NCBI RefSeq assembly: GCF_003259845.1
Contig: NZ_QLMJ01000002.1
Coordinates: forward strand, 558,001-622,000
DNA from: Actinoplanes lutulentus
GTDB lineage: Bacteria; Actinomycetota; Actinomycetes; Mycobacteriales; Micromonosporaceae
Direction of reading: 5' to 3'
DNA: 64,000 bases
The notes under the pieces were generated by a model that worked only from the letters and a program-made list of their open reading frames with translations, was not told the DNA's origin and did not search any database. Below, in pieces: positions 54,836 through 64,000 of this stretch. Positions within the stretch are counted from its first letter, which is position 1; each line of letters opens with the position of its first letter. The position numbers and the translations under genes are program-made.

Positions 54836-57573
54836 GAGGTTCCGTAAGGGATGATGACCTCGGCGCCACGATGCACCGAGCGGTCGAAATGCAGGGCCCG
54901 CCAGGGCCGCGGGTACCAGTTCGGAGCGCCGGCGCCCGGGTAGAACGGCGCGAGCTCGCTGCCGTGCACGTCGAGGGCGACCCACGCGCCGATCGGATCG
55001 GTCCGGGACGCGTGCCCGCCGAGCGAGTCGCGCAGCAGGCCGGCGCCACGCCACCAGCCGAGCACGTGCAACCGTCGCTCCGGACCCTGGCGCAGCACGG
55101 TCCGCAGCTGGTCGGCGGCGGCCTTGCCACCGGGCAGCGCGTCGGCCGCGTAGATCAGGATGAAGTGCGGCCGATCGGCCGGCCAGGCCGCTGTCGCCTC
55201 GGCGGCGGCGTCCTCCAGCAGCCAGTCGACGTTCTCGCTGTCGTACCAGCCGCACTCCGGGATCCGGGCGTGCAGCGCCTCGGCGGCGGCCTGGGCGTCC
55301 TGGTCGAGGCAGACCACCGAGAAGCGGGCGCCGTCCGGCTCGAACTGCGCGGCGAGCGAGCGGGCCGCGGTGGCGAGCACCGCGCACGCCTCGTCGACCC
55401 GGGTGCCGAGCACGGCCAGGTTGCGGCCGGGCGCGCGGCGCAGCACGGTACGCGCGGAGCGTGCCGTCACGTCGATGGTCTCGCCGAGCAGGGCGATCGG
55501 CGCGGCCGGCGACTCGGACGGCCGCAGCGCCCGGAAGTCCGGGCTCTCCGCCAGGCGCGGCACCACGTCGCCGTCGAAGAGCCGGGGCGGCCCCAGCTCG
55601 GCCGGCCGTTTACGCCACAGCCGATGCTGCAGCGCGCTCCACTGGTCCCGGTCACCGGCCGCCGGCACCCGGACCACCTGGTTCGCCGAGGCCGCGCCGG
55701 AGTCGGCGTTGACCACGGCGTGGTAGCGAGGAAGCGTGTCGGCGGCGTTGTTCTGCTCGGCGAGCACCCGGCGGGCCTTGGGCAGCGCGATCCGCAGCGA
55801 GAACTGCGCGACCAGGGCGGGCCGGCCCCACAGCGCCTCGATGCCGGAGACGTCCTGGCTGGCGAGCACCAGGTGGATGCCCTGCGACCGGCCCCGGCGG
55901 GCGAGGTCCTCGAGCAGGTCGACGGCCTCGGCGGCCACCGCGTCCCGGCCGGAGAGCAGCACCTGGAACTCGTCGACCACCGCGACGATCCGCGGCCAGG
56001 AGCCTTCCGGGTCCTCGGCGCGCAGCTCGGCCAGGTTGGTGACCTCGTGCTGCTTGGCGGCGTCGGCCCGGCGGCGCAGCTCGCCGCCGAGGAACCTCAG
56101 CAGCGCCAGGCCGAACTCGCGGTCGGTGTTGACGTTGACACCGACCAGCCGGACGTGCGGCATCCAGCTCGGGTCCCGCCGCCCCGGCGCGAACCGGGCG
56201 AACGACACACCCTCCTTGAAGTCGAGCAGATAGAAGGCCAGCTCGGCGGGGGAGTACCGGGCCGCGAGCGCGCCCAGCCAGGCGTAGATGAAGTTGGTCT
56301 TGCCGGTGCCGGACGGGCCGGCGATCAGCGCGTGCGGCGGGTAGTCGCTGAGCGTCACCCGGACCGTGGAGCCCTGCGGGCTGTCGCCGAGCGGCGCGGT
56401 CAGCGCGGCCGCCGCGCTCTCCTGCCACTCCTGGCCGGCCTCCGGGAGCAGGCTCTCCAGCGCGACCGGCGCCGGACCGGCGGCCACCGCCTCGGCGATC
56501 TGCCGGCAGGTCGCGGTCAGCACACCCGGCGGCGGGCCGGGGTCCAGGCGGACCGGAAGATCGCCGGCGCCGGCCACCCGGGCGTCGTCGCCGGGCGCCG
56601 CGTGCACGAACTCGATGCCGGGACCGGGCTCCACCGCCAGCCCGTGGATGACCAGGTGCACCCCGCAGGCCGCGCCGGTACGCAACAACCGGTCCAGCTG
56701 GCTGCGCTCGTGCCGGGACAGCTCCGGCGCGCCCAGCAGCACTGCCACCCGCCACGGCTCCGGGCGCCGTTTGGTGACGGCGTGCAGTTCGCGCAGTGAG
56801 GCGTACTCGCCGGCCAGGACCTTCTCGTTGATCCGGCGGACGTGGCCGACCATGTCCTCGAGCAGGGCGGGAAGCTCGCTCGGGCCGGCGAAGGTGAGCA
56901 CGCCCGCGGTGGCCAGGGGTGCGAAACCGGCCAGTCCGCCGCCGAGGTGCTCGGGGTCGTACCCGACGATCTGCACCATGCCGGCCGCACTGGTGCCCAG
57001 CGCGCGCAGCAGCAGGCTCGCGACCAGTTCGTCGGCGAGCCGGTCGTCGCCGCCGACCACGACGTGCCCGTGGTCGAGCAGCGGCACCAGCGCCGGAACC
57101 TCCGGCTGGTCGTCGTCCGGCAGCGGCTCGGCGGGTTCCCGGGGTGTGCCGGGCGCGGTCGCCCACGGGCTCGGTTCGGCCCGCTGGGTGCGCTCGGGGT
57201 GCGGATGCGGCGCCTCCGGCAGCAGCAGCCGGCCGACGCGCAGCTCGGCGGCTTTCGCCAGCGGGGTCACCTCCCAGCTGTGCCACGGCTCGCCGGCCGC
57301 ACCGGGCGCGGCCCGATCGGCCGCGGCCGCCGCCGCGCCGGCGAGGGCCGCCAGCTCGGTGTCGTGCCAGGAGACGATGTCGGCGATCCGCTGGTCACGT
57401 GCCGCGGACAGCTTGCGCCGGCGGCCGGTCACCGCGTCGGTCACCCGGCGCCGGTGCTCGTCCGCGGCGGCCGCCGCCTGCTGTGCGTGCTGCAGCGCGG
57501 TCTGTGCGGCGCCGAGCGCGTGCGAGAGCCCGGCCCGGATCTCCATGACGCGCTGCTTGGTAGATTCCGACAT
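54832..57573 (-). CDS. FtsK/SpoIIIE-family ATPase with EccC-like three-module layout
   Basis: A 913-residue protein. It starts with a coiled-coil region (about 1-85) and has three NTPase-like modules. The middle one is canonical: Walker A GPSGTGKT (419-426) and Walker B AVVDEFQ (about 531-537). The first (around GHVVVGGDDRLADELV, residue 170-190) and third (NLAVLGTRVDEACA, around 718-730) have lost the P-loop lysine. Multiple FtsK modules with some degenerate is the pattern of EccC of type VII secretion, but there is no membrane helix at the N-terminus, no FtsK gamma domain, and no DNA-motor features. It is third in a four-gene leftward operon. Confidence 0.85.
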   Translation of the reverse strand: MSESTKQRVMEIRAGLSHALGAAQTALQHAQQAAAAADEHRRRVTDAVTGRRRKLSAARDQRIADIVSWHDTELAALAGAAAAAADRAAPGAAGEPWHSWEVTPLAKAAELRVGRLLLPEAPHPHPERTQRAEPSPWATAPGTPREPAEPLPDDDQPEVPALVPLLDHGHVVVGGDDRLADELVASLLLRALGTSAAGMVQIVGYDPEHLGGGLAGFAPLATAGVLTFAGPSELPALLEDMVGHVRRINEKVLAGEYASLRELHAVTKRRPEPWRVAVLLGAPELSRHERSQLDRLLRTGAACGVHLVIHGLAVEPGPGIEFVHAAPGDDARVAGAGDLPVRLDPGPPPGVLTATCRQIAEAVAAGPAPVALESLLPEAGQEWQESAAAALTAPLGDSPQGSTVRVTLSDYPPHALIAGPSGTGKTNFIYAWLGALAARYSPAELAFYLLDFKEGVSFARFAPGRRDPSWMPHVRLVGVNVNTDREFGLALLRFLGGELRRRADAAKQHEVTNLAELRAEDPEGSWPRIVAVVDEFQVLLSGRDAVAAEAVDLLEDLARRGRSQGIHLVLASQDVSGIEALWGRPALVAQFSLRIALPKARRVLAEQNNAADTLPRYHAVVNADSGAASANQVVRVPAAGDRDQWSALQHRLWRKRPAELGPPRLFDGDVVPRLAESPDFRALRPSESPAAPIALLGETIDVTARSARTVLRRAPGRNLAVLGTRVDEACAVLATAARSLAAQFEPDGARFSVVCLDQDAQAAAEALHARIPECGWYDSENVDWLLEDAAAEATAAWPADRPHFILIYAADALPGGKAAADQLRTVLRQGPERRLHVLGWWRGAGLLRDSLGGHASRTDPIGAWVALDVHGSELAPFYPGAGAPNWYPRPWRALHFDRSVHRGAEVIIPYGTS

Positions 57574-57593
57574 TTCCTACCGTTTGGTCGTTT

Positions 57594-58484
57594 TCATGAG
57601 CGGTCCTCCTGGGAGTCGGCCCTCGGGCGTACCGGCTCGGGCGCATCGGGGTTCAGCGACCCGGCGTCACGGCCGAGCCTGGCCAGCAGGACGCCGGTCA
57701 GAACGCTCGCCGTCACCGCGTTGTCGGCGGGATGGTCGGGCTGTTGCTGCTGCTCCTTCATCGGTGCCCGGCAGATCCGGCCGATCAGCGTCTCCAGGAC
57801 CGCCGGGGACGTGCCCGGGAGCAGCGACTTCACCCGGGCCTCGGCGGCGCTGCGCAACCGCGGAACGTCCTCCGGCCGCGGCTCGTGACCGAGCAGATCG
57901 CCGGCGAGGCGGTGCAGCACCTGCGGTGTCAGCGCGGCCAGGCCGAGCCCGGTGGACGCGGACACCGCGTGCAGTTCCCGCCCGAGACGAGCGCGGTCAC
58001 CGGCCCGCACGCCGGCGGCGACCCGCCTGAGCAGCTCGGACGAGCCGGTCTTCTCCGGTTGCTGTCCCTCTTGCCGCTCCGGGGCCGGCTCGCCGGTCAG
58101 CTCGGCCACCCGCGCCTGCCACCACGGTCCCAGCGACTCGGATCGCTCAGCGGGAGGCTTCTCCGCCTGGCGGCTCTCGTCGTGTTTCAGCGCGGCCCGC
58201 CACTCCTGCCCGGGCGCGGCACCGGGCGTCCCGGCCAGGCCGGCCGCCGCCAGGTAGGCCTCGATCGCGTCCTGCGCGACACGCACGGCCGCTGCCGCGC
58301 GTTCCGCATGCTCGGTGGCATTTCCCAGCACGGGTACGCCCAAATCGTCGACCGACTGCTCGCGCACCCAGTTGAGGATCTCGGTGGCGTTGCGGAGCCG
58401 CTCCATCGCGGCGGTGATCAGTCCGCTGGGTAGCTCGTCGGAGGTCGCGCGAAGCTGGGCGCCGAGTTCCTGCAGCAACGACAT
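57594..58484 (-). CDS. Hypothetical protein of the FtsK-like operon
   Basis: A 296-residue soluble protein. Its first 85 residues are helical (MSLLQELGAQLRATS, ILNWVREQSVDDLGVPVLG), and the region around 75-170 is Ala/Glu-rich, with a Pro/Gln-rich stretch. The second half (about 165-255, RLGRELHAVSASTGLGLAAL, VLHRLAGDLLGHEP) forms helical repeats. The ATG at 58484 is four bases after the stop of the small upstream gene; the longer frame overlaps that gene and is rejected. No domain recognised. It sits between a small coiled-coil protein and the ATPase, consistent with being a substrate, chaperone or subunit. Confidence 0.7.
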   Translation of the reverse strand: MSLLQELGAQLRATSDELPSGLITAAMERLRNATEILNWVREQSVDDLGVPVLGNATEHAERAAAAVRVAQDAIEAYLAAAGLAGTPGAAPGQEWRAALKHDESRQAEKPPAERSESLGPWWQARVAELTGEPAPERQEGQQPEKTGSSELLRRVAAGVRAGDRARLGRELHAVSASTGLGLAALTPQVLHRLAGDLLGHEPRPEDVPRLRSAAEARVKSLLPGTSPAVLETLIGRICRAPMKEQQQQPDHPADNAVTASVLTGVLLARLGRDAGSLNPDAPEPVRPRADSQEDRS

Positions 58485-58488
58485 CGCG

Positions 58489-58749
58489 TCAGAGCTGCGC
58501 CGTGTAGGTCTGCGCCTGCTCGACCGCCACCAGCGTCGCGCCCAGGCACTCTTCCAACTGCTGGTCGGCCTGCGACAGGGAGGCGTGCGCCGCTCCGACC
58601 AGGTCGCTCGCGCTGCCGTCGAGGGCCGCCGCGAGGCTCTGCTGCGCCTCACCGAGTCGTTGCCGAGCCGCCTCGATCGCCGCCTGCCCCTCGCGAACCT
58701 GCTCAAGTGCGGCGTCCACGGCGGATCTGACTTCGGCGACACTGGCCAC
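58489..58749 (-). CDS. Small all-helical protein of WXG100-like size
   Basis: An 86-residue protein starting at a GTG with AGGAGG upstream. It is predicted to be two long helices joined near residues 43-50 (helix 1 from EVRSAVDAALEQVREGQAA, helix 2 from DLVGAAHASLSQADQQLEE), the shape and length of WXG100/ESAT-6 proteins. The W-x-G turn and the C-terminal YxxxD/E export signal are absent. First gene of the leftward operon containing the EccC-like ATPase, the place where an ESX substrate gene would often lie. Whether it is exported is untested. Confidence 0.7.
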   Translation of the reverse strand: MASVAEVRSAVDAALEQVREGQAAIEAARQRLGEAQQSLAAALDGSASDLVGAAHASLSQADQQLEECLGATLVAVEQAQTYTAQL

Positions 58750-59112
58750 GCTTTGCAGCCTCCTGTTACGAAACTCTGCTTCCAGTCGCAGCCTACCGCC
58801 CGGTTCCCGCCCGGCCGTCCTCGGATGCCCTGATTTGGCAGTGGCCGGGGTTACCGGGGTTCGGTGTGGACGCAGTGCGAAAGTAGCGATCCGCCCTGGT
58901 GATCGCCGTGTCCATTGTGGATCATGGCGTAGGCGGCGCCACATCGGGGTCCTACCCGGTCAGGGCTAGATCCACTCCTCGGTGGGGTGGTGGCCCGCAC
59001 ACCTGGCGTGTCGCTGCGCCGCTTTCCCGGGTTTTCCCGCCCCGGGGGTACCGGGTCGCGCGCTGTCACCAATCGACTGCGCAGTGCGGCTCCCGGTTGC
59101 GTGCAACGGCCA
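58750..59112. other. Intergenic region, no gene seen
   Basis: About 360 bases between two leftward genes. Short frames occur on both strands but none has a ribosome site or consistent codon bias. The minus-strand promoter of the four-gene operon should lie at its left side, and TTGTGGATCATGG-type AT-richer patches near 58910-58930 are the only visible candidates. Confidence 0.5.
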
Positions 59113-59583
59113 TCAGCGGGGGACCGCGGACGGGCCCTTCGTCTCGGCGCCCAGGGCCACGGCCCGCTCCCGCAGGCCGCGGTCGGCGGTGATCACGATG
59201 ACGCGGCGGCCCTGTTCCGCGCGTACCAAGTCAATGATCTTGTCGTCGCCGGAGCGCGACGCGCGCTCGATGCGCACGCCGCCGGGAGCTTGCGGGATGT
59301 CCCGGGCCTGACCCTCGACGACCAGGATCACCTCGACCGGGGCCGGGACGCCGTCCAGGCCCGCGGCGGGCACCGCCGCGAGGTTGTCGCGGAGCCGGAC
59401 CGCGGCACCCGCCCGATCGCGCCACCAGCCGTCCGGCACCGAGCCGACGACATTCGCCCCGTCGACGATGACCAGCGCGACGTTGACCAGCGGAACGCCG
59501 GATATCGGTGTCGGAGCGCCCGGCTCCTGGAACGCTGGGGTCAGGGACCCGCGATCGTTGGGGGCGGGCTCCGATGCCTTCAT
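59113..59583 (-). CDS. NYN/PIN-like domain protein, possible ribonuclease
   Basis: A 156-residue protein with a single NYN (YacP-like) domain. Three acidic clusters typical of PIN-fold nucleases are present: VIVDGANVVGS near the start, GDDKIIDLV in the middle and VITADRGL near the end. These usually coordinate metal and cut RNA. The first 30 residues are a Pro/Ser-rich extension. The ATG at 59583 starts the frame; a later GTG or ATG is possible. It diverges from clpC-like gene. Confidence 0.8.
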   Translation of the reverse strand: MKASEPAPNDRGSLTPAFQEPGAPTPISGVPLVNVALVIVDGANVVGSVPDGWWRDRAGAAVRLRDNLAAVPAAGLDGVPAPVEVILVVEGQARDIPQAPGGVRIERASRSGDDKIIDLVRAEQGRRVIVITADRGLRERAVALGAETKGPSAVPR

Positions 59584-59737
59584 AGAGTTGAGCCTACGTC
59601 AGTCAACTTTTTGGCCGGAACGGGAATCAGGAGGTCGGTGAGAGCGCTGTGATCCCCGGCAACGTCAGTTAGTTGCCTGGATGGGCCGGGTAGGCCTACA
59701 TCCGCCTGAGTGAGGTACCAGAAGGAAAGAGACCCTG

Positions 59738-62329
59738 ATGAGCATCGGACCGTTCGGACCAGCTGGGTCCGGCAACTGGGACGACCTGTTCGCGCGCTTC
59801 TTCGGAGCGGCCGAGTCGCACCGGCCCGCGCAGCGCTTCGACATCGCGCGTTACATGAGCAACGACGCCCGGCAGGTCCTCGCCGACGCGGCGCGCCGGG
59901 CCGCCGAGCTGTGCGGCGGCGAGCGCGCGCTGGCCGACCTCGACACCGACCACCTGCTCTGGGCCGTCCTCCAGCAGGAGCCGATGAAGCAGACCGTGCG
60001 CCGCGCCGGCACCGACCCGGTCGCGCTGCTGGCCGAACTCGACGCCCAGCTCGACAGCGAGGTCGCCCGCACCGCCGCCGCGAACCGCCGCGCCGACATG
60101 AGCGCCGCCACCCGCGAGACGCCCGAGCAGGTCGCGTTGACCCCGGCCGCCAAGCGCGCGCTGCTGGACAGCCTGCAGATCTCCCGGGCCGTCGGCGCCT
60201 CGTACATCGGGCCGGAGCACATCCTGATGGCGCTCGGCCTGAACACCGATTCCGCGGCGGGACGGCTGCTCGCCGGCCGGCTCGACCCGCGCAACATGCC
60301 GCACCCGGAGACGTCCCCGGGCTCGGGCGGCGGTGGGCACCACCCGCACCCGAGCAACCCGAACACGCCGACGCTGGAGCAGTTCGGCGTCGACCTGACC
60401 GAGTCCGCCCGGCGCGGCGAGATCGACCCCGTGGTCGGGCGTGCCGACGAGATCGAGCAGGCCGTGGAGATCCTGTCCCGGCGTACCAAGAACAACCCGG
60501 TGCTGATCGGTGAGGCCGGCGTCGGCAAGACCGCGATCGTCGAGGGCCTCGCCCAGCGCATCGTGGACGGCGACGTCCCGCTGACCCTGCAGGACAAGCG
60601 GGTGATCCAGCTCGACCTGGCCGGCCTGGTCGCGGGCACCCGTTACCGGGGTGACTTCGAGGAGCGCCTGCGCAAGGTGATCGAGGAGATCCAGTCGTCC
60701 GGCGACGGGCTGATCGTCTTCCTCGACGAGATCCACACCCTGGTCGGCGCCGGTGGCGGTGGCGGCGAGGGCGGCGGCATGGACGCCAGCAACATGCTCA
60801 AGCCGGCGCTCGCCCGTGGCAAGCTCCGGGTGATCGGCGCGACCACCCTCGACGAGTACCGCAAGCACATCGAGAAGGACGCGGCCCTGGCCCGGCGGTT
60901 CCAGCCGGTCCTGGTCGGCGAGCCGACCGTCGAGGACACCGTGGCGATCCTGCGCGGGCTGCGGGACAACTACGAGGCGCACCACCAGGTCCGGATCACC
61001 GACGAGGCGCTGGACGCCGCCGCGGTGCTCTCCGACCGGTACATCACCGACCGGTTCCTGCCGGACAAGGCGATCGACCTGATCGACCAGGCCGGCGCGC
61101 GGGTACGCCTGCGGGTGAAGACCCCGGACGCCGGCCTGCGCGAGCGGGAGCGCCGTCTCGAGGAGCTGTCCCGCGACCGTGACCAGGCCGTCGCGGCCGA
61201 GAAGTACGAGAAGGCCTCCGAGCTCCGCGACGAGATCAACTCGCTGAAGGAGCAGATCGCCACGGCCGGTGTCGGCCCGGACGGCATCCCGCAGGTGACC
61301 CCGGACGACGTCGCCGAGGTGGTGTCGCGCTCCACCGGCGTGCCGGTCGCGCAGCTCACCGAGGCCGAGCGGGACCGCCTGCTCCGGCTGGAGCAGCACC
61401 TGCACGAGCACGTCATCGGCCAGGAGGACGCGGTCGAGGCGGTCGCCGAGGCGGTACGCCGCTCGCGGGCCGGACTCGGTGACGAGGACCGGCCGGTCGG
61501 CAGCTTCCTCTTCCTCGGACCGACCGGCGTCGGCAAGACCGAGCTGGCGCGGTCCCTCGCGGAGGCGCTGTTCGGCGAGGCGGACAAGATGATCCGGCTG
61601 GACATGAGCGAGTTCCAGGAGCGGCACACCGTGTCGCGGCTGGTCGGCGCCCCTCCCGGTTACGTCGGTTACGACGAGGCGGGACAGCTGACCGAGGCGG
61701 TGCGGCGGCGGCCGTACAGCGTGGTGCTGCTCGACGAGATCGAGAAGGCCCACCCGGACGTCTTCAACATCCTGTTGCAGGTGCTCGACGACGGCCGGCT
61801 CACCGACAGCCAGGGCCGGACGGTCAGCTTCAAGAACACCGTCCTGATCATGACGTCGAACCTCGGTTCGGATCTGATCACCGGCTCGTCCCGCAGCGTC
61901 GGGTTCGGTGCGGCCGACAACGGCCGGTCCGCCGACGACGAGCTCCGCGACCGGCTGGACCGCCGGCTCAAGGACTCGCTGCGGCCCGAGTTCATCAACC
62001 GGATCGATGAGATCATCATCTTCCGGCAGCTGGAGAACCAGCAGCTCCACAAGATCACCGAGATGATGCTGGGGGAGACCCGCCGCCGGCTGCACGCGCA
62101 GGACGTCCAGATGGAGATCAGCGACGCGGCCGTCGACTGGCTGGCCGAGCGCGGGTTCCAGCCGGAGTTCGGCGCGCGCCCGCTGCGCCGCACGATCCAG
62201 CGTGAGCTGGACAACCGGTTGTCGAAGATGCTGCTCGCCGCGGATCTGGCCCCGGGCCGCAAGGTCCGTGTCGACGTGGCCGACGACAAGCTGACCTTCG
62301 AGGTGGAGTCGGCGGTCTCGGCTCGCTGA
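59738..62329 (+). CDS. ClpC-type AAA+ unfoldase
   Basis: An 863-residue Clp/Hsp100 ATPase. After an N-terminal segment ([14 protein letters not shown]) and the Clp N-domain come two AAA+ modules with Walker A sites GEAGVGKT (about 257) and GPTGVGKT (about 593). Between them is a UVR-like coiled coil ([20 protein letters not shown]), the ClpC mark; the long ClpB middle domain is absent. The VGF tripeptide near residue 720, in [11 protein letters not shown], is the loop that docks ClpP. So it likely feeds substrates to ClpP rather than acting as a disaggregase. It differs from the usual ClpC N-terminus and is probably a second paralogue. The ATG has GAAGGAAAG upstream. Confidence 0.9.
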   Translation: MSIGPFGPAGSGNWDDLFARFFGAAESHRPAQRFDIARYMSNDARQVLADAARRAAELCGGERALADLDTDHLLWAVLQQEPMKQTVRRAGTDPVALLAELDAQLDSEVARTAAANRRADMSAATRETPEQVALTPAAKRALLDSLQISRAVGASYIGPEHILMALGLNTDSAAGRLLAGRLDPRNMPHPETSPGSGGGGHHPHPSNPNTPTLEQFGVDLTESARRGEIDPVVGRADEIEQAVEILSRRTKNNPVLIGEAGVGKTAIVEGLAQRIVDGDVPLTLQDKRVIQLDLAGLVAGTRYRGDFEERLRKVIEEIQSSGDGLIVFLDEIHTLVGAGGGGGEGGGMDASNMLKPALARGKLRVIGATTLDEYRKHIEKDAALARRFQPVLVGEPTVEDTVAILRGLRDNYEAHHQVRITDEALDAAAVLSDRYITDRFLPDKAIDLIDQAGARVRLRVKTPDAGLRERERRLEELSRDRDQAVAAEKYEKASELRDEINSLKEQIATAGVGPDGIPQVTPDDVAEVVSRSTGVPVAQLTEAERDRLLRLEQHLHEHVIGQEDAVEAVAEAVRRSRAGLGDEDRPVGSFLFLGPTGVGKTELARSLAEALFGEADKMIRLDMSEFQERHTVSRLVGAPPGYVGYDEAGQLTEAVRRRPYSVVLLDEIEKAHPDVFNILLQVLDDGRLTDSQGRTVSFKNTVLIMTSNLGSDLITGSSRSVGFGAADNGRSADDELRDRLDRRLKDSLRPEFINRIDEIIIFRQLENQQLHKITEMMLGETRRRLHAQDVQMEISDAAVDWLAERGFQPEFGARPLRRTIQRELDNRLSKMLLAADLAPGRKVRVDVADDKLTFEVESAVSAR

Positions 62330-62340
62330 TGCAGAGATGA

Positions 62341-62374
62341 GAAAAAAGGGGGGCCCCGGGGCCCCCCTTTTTTC
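62341..62374. terminator. Bidirectional rho-independent terminator
   Basis: Perfectly palindromic AAAAAAGGGGGGCCCC and its complement, so each strand has a GC stem followed by a U-run. It separates the rightward ClpC-type gene from the leftward LysR gene and can serve both. Confidence 0.95.
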
Positions 62375-62375
62375 G

Positions 62376-63365
62376 TCAGGCCGCGGCGAGCTGGGCGGGC
62401 ACCGCACCGATGCCGCTGAGATCGGGGTGGGCGGCCATCCAGCTGACGTATTCCTCGTTGCGGGCGATGACGTCCTGGTACGCCTCATAGGCCAGGTACA
62501 TCAGGTTGGGGGCGCTGCGGGCGGCGGGGGAGTCGGGGTGCCAGCCGACGGCCGTGCGCCAGCGCAGGGGCGCGCCTTTGAACGGGCGGGACGTCAGGCC
62601 GACGGGTGGGCGGAACGTCGGCTGGCAGAGGCCGACCGCGAGGCCCAGCTCGACCATGTCGACACAGGCGCGGGGGTCGGTCTCCAGGACCTTGCGCGGT
62701 GCGAAACCGGCGCGGGCGCACGCCGCGGCGAAGCAGTCGGCGAAGCACCCGTCACCGGCGCCGGCGACCCATTGCTCCTCGGAGAGCTCGGCGAGATCGA
62801 CTTCGGGTTCCTTGGCCTGCGGGTGGTCTTCCGGCAGCAGCGCGCAGACGGCGTCGACCGCGATGGTCTGCCAGACCAGGCCGTACTCGGCGGAGGGCAG
62901 GGCATCGCCGCAGACACCGACCTGGGCGAAGTCGAGCTTGCCGGCGAGGACCATGGTGGCCAGCTCGTCGACGTAGTACGACGCGTGGGTGGAGATCTGG
63001 GCATCCGGCTGGTTGGCCGAGAGGCGGTGCAGCAGGTGGGCCACGACGGGTCCGCCGATCGCGCCGATGCGATAGCGGCTCATCGTTTCGTGACCACCCG
63101 CTGCCAGTCGTGCGGCCTCGTCCTGCAGGCCTTTCATAGCCGGCAACAACACCCGGGCACGGGAGAGCACCAGCTCGCCCAGCGCGGTCGGGCGTGCGCC
63201 GCGACGGTCCCGGTCGAACAACGGGCCACCCAGCGTCCGCTCGATGCGCTGCAGTTGCGCGGTGAGCGCCGGCTGGGCGAGGCCCAGCTGCGACGCGGCC
63301 TTGGTGACGCTGCCGGTCTCCGCGATGGCGCAGACCACCTTCAGGTGCCGCAGCTCGAGGTTCAT
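62376..63365 (-). CDS. LysR-family transcriptional regulator
   Basis: A 329-residue regulator of normal length. The N-terminal winged HTH is textbook (MNLELRHLKVVCAIAETGSV, then TKAASQLGLAQPALTAQLQRIE), and the effector-binding domain follows, starting around residue 90. Residues 180-260 include AGAGDGCFADCF and VDMVELGLAVGL. The effector and target genes are unknown; the usual divergent partner is absent because the upstream neighbour, a hemerythrin gene, runs the same way. The C-terminus is about 25 residues longer than many family members. Confidence 0.93.
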   Translation of the reverse strand: MNLELRHLKVVCAIAETGSVTKAASQLGLAQPALTAQLQRIERTLGGPLFDRDRRGARPTALGELVLSRARVLLPAMKGLQDEAARLAAGGHETMSRYRIGAIGGPVVAHLLHRLSANQPDAQISTHASYYVDELATMVLAGKLDFAQVGVCGDALPSAEYGLVWQTIAVDAVCALLPEDHPQAKEPEVDLAELSEEQWVAGAGDGCFADCFAAACARAGFAPRKVLETDPRACVDMVELGLAVGLCQPTFRPPVGLTSRPFKGAPLRWRTAVGWHPDSPAARSAPNLMYLAYEAYQDVIARNEEYVSWMAAHPDLSGIGAVPAQLAAA

Positions 63366-63491
63366 AGCGTGACGTTAGGACCAGAATGGGATCCACGGCT
63401 AGTCCTGGGAGAGCTGGAAAGATCGGCAACCCGTGACAAACATATTAACGAACAGGACAAGGTGGGCGAATCGCCCGCCGCTTAGGTTTAG

Positions 63492-64000
63492 TTACAGATC
63501 ACGTACATATGTTTTACGGCCAGTGACCGCATCGCGGGCTTTGTCGACCACTCCGATGAGCGGGTCGACGACCTTGTTCCACGGCGGCGTCGACGGGGTC
63601 GCCGGGTGCGGGCGGGTCGGTGCCGCCTCCTCGGCCGTCTCCAGACGGTTGCCCAGCCGGACCAGATCCTCGGACGGGACCATCTGCGACAGCATCGGCA
63701 GCAGCTCCTCGGCGTCGGCGGCCACGTGCCGGCGGATCGCCGCGGCCGTGGCGTTGATGTCGTCGCCACTCAGCAGGTGCATCAGCGTCTGGTCCTCGGC
63801 GAGCTCGCGGTCGGCCAGCTCGTCACCGCCGGGCACGGCGGTGCGGATCGCCGGGTAGAGGTACTGCTCCTCGGCGCAGAGGTGCCGGGACGCGACCGCG
63901 ACCAGGACACTCTTCACCTTGGGGTTGTCGGGCTCGGACTCCATCTTCGCGATGAGGCCGAGCAGCTCCTGGTGTTGCTTGTTCACGACATCGACGATGC
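63492..64000 (-). CDS. Hemerythrin HHE-domain protein (start beyond window edge)
   Basis: At least 165 residues visible. The iron-binding histidines and acids of a hemerythrin-like bundle are present: NKQHQELL, SRHLCAEEQYLYPAI, and IRRHVAADAEELLPML. The frame continues upstream of the GTG at 63986 with IVDVV, which matches the expected first helix, so the real start probably lies to the right of the window. The C-terminal 45 residues are a Pro-rich linker and a basic helix (PLIGVVDKARDAVTGRKTYV). Hemerythrin domains bind oxygen or nitric oxide, or sense iron. Confidence 0.85.
   Translation of the reverse strand, partial: IVDVVNKQHQELLGLIAKMESEPDNPKVKSVLVAVASRHLCAEEQYLYPAIRTAVPGGDELADRELAEDQTLMHLLSGDDINATAAAIRRHVAADAEELLPMLSQMVPSEDLVRLGNRLETAEEAAPTRPHPATPSTPPWNKVVDPLIGVVDKARDAVTGRKTYVRDL

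Noticed and set aside
54871..56799. A 642-residue plus-strand frame over the FtsK-like gene
   Set aside because: Antisense to the Walker A and B motifs of the ATPase; low-complexity translation.

Overview
The window is a stretch of a very GC-rich actinobacterial chromosome. GTG starts are common, reading frames are packed tightly, several probable leaderless promoters are visible, and the gene set is actinobacterial: accessory SecA2, a ClpC-type unfoldase, glucosyl-3-phosphoglycerate synthase, LytR-CpsA-Psr protein, SpoIIE phosphatase, and STAS/HATPase partner-switching proteins. The mix points to Micromonosporaceae, most likely an Actinoplanes-like organism; that is inference from gene content, not a database match. 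I see no tRNA, rRNA, CRISPR array, phage or insertion sequence.

Layout. 1-6.7 kb: the start of a response regulator, an LCP cell-wall ligase, HrpA helicase, a small unknown gene and a secreted LamG protein. 6.7-7.3 kb: a gene-free, repeat-laden spacer. 7.3-15.2 kb: a small orphan peptide, a B12-binding sensor with the CarH-type W-x9-EH motif translationally coupled to a SpoIIE phosphatase, exonuclease III, a GGDEF-EAL protein and a universal stress protein. 15.3-18.8 kb: citrate synthase and a gluconokinase-like FGGY kinase, separated by a palindromic-repeat cluster. 18.9-23.6 kb: a cobalamin riboswitch and four cobalamin genes (chelatase ChlI/D fusion, cobO, cobB, cobE/cbiG-C). 23.7-34.2 kb: one 3,520-residue surface protein with about eleven 252-residue repeats and an LPTTG anchor. 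34.2-38.2 kb: inverted repeats, an acyltransferase, a GCS2-type ligase and a membrane protein. 38.4-43.5 kb: a proline-rich protein and a partner-switching cluster (sigma-STAS fusion facing two STAS-HATPase fusions). 43.5-48 kb: GT4 and GpgS glycosyltransferases diverging from an oxidoreductase pair. 48-52.4 kb: SecA2, an OmpR-type DNA-binding protein, a kinase-like protein with a broken P-loop, and a DksA/TraR zinc-finger protein. 52.6-54.1 kb: an 85-residue repeat peptide coupled to a JmjC-type hydroxylase. 54.1-58.7 kb: a four-gene operon built round an EccC-like FtsK/SpoIIIE ATPase. 59.1-64 kb: NYN-domain protein, ClpC-type ATPase, LysR regulator and hemerythrin protein.

Best candidates for undescribed biology: (1) the repeat peptide plus JmjC hydroxylase at 52662-54139, which looks like a small peptide-modification system; the three repeats place Arg, His and Arg at the same position, and these are the residue types hydroxylated by the ribosomal-oxygenase family; (2) the EccC-like four-gene operon; (3) the sigma factor fused to a STAS domain whose usual phospho-serine is alanine, next to two STAS-HATPase fusions; (4) the B12 sensor/SpoIIE pair, possibly light-responsive; (5) the giant repeat protein.
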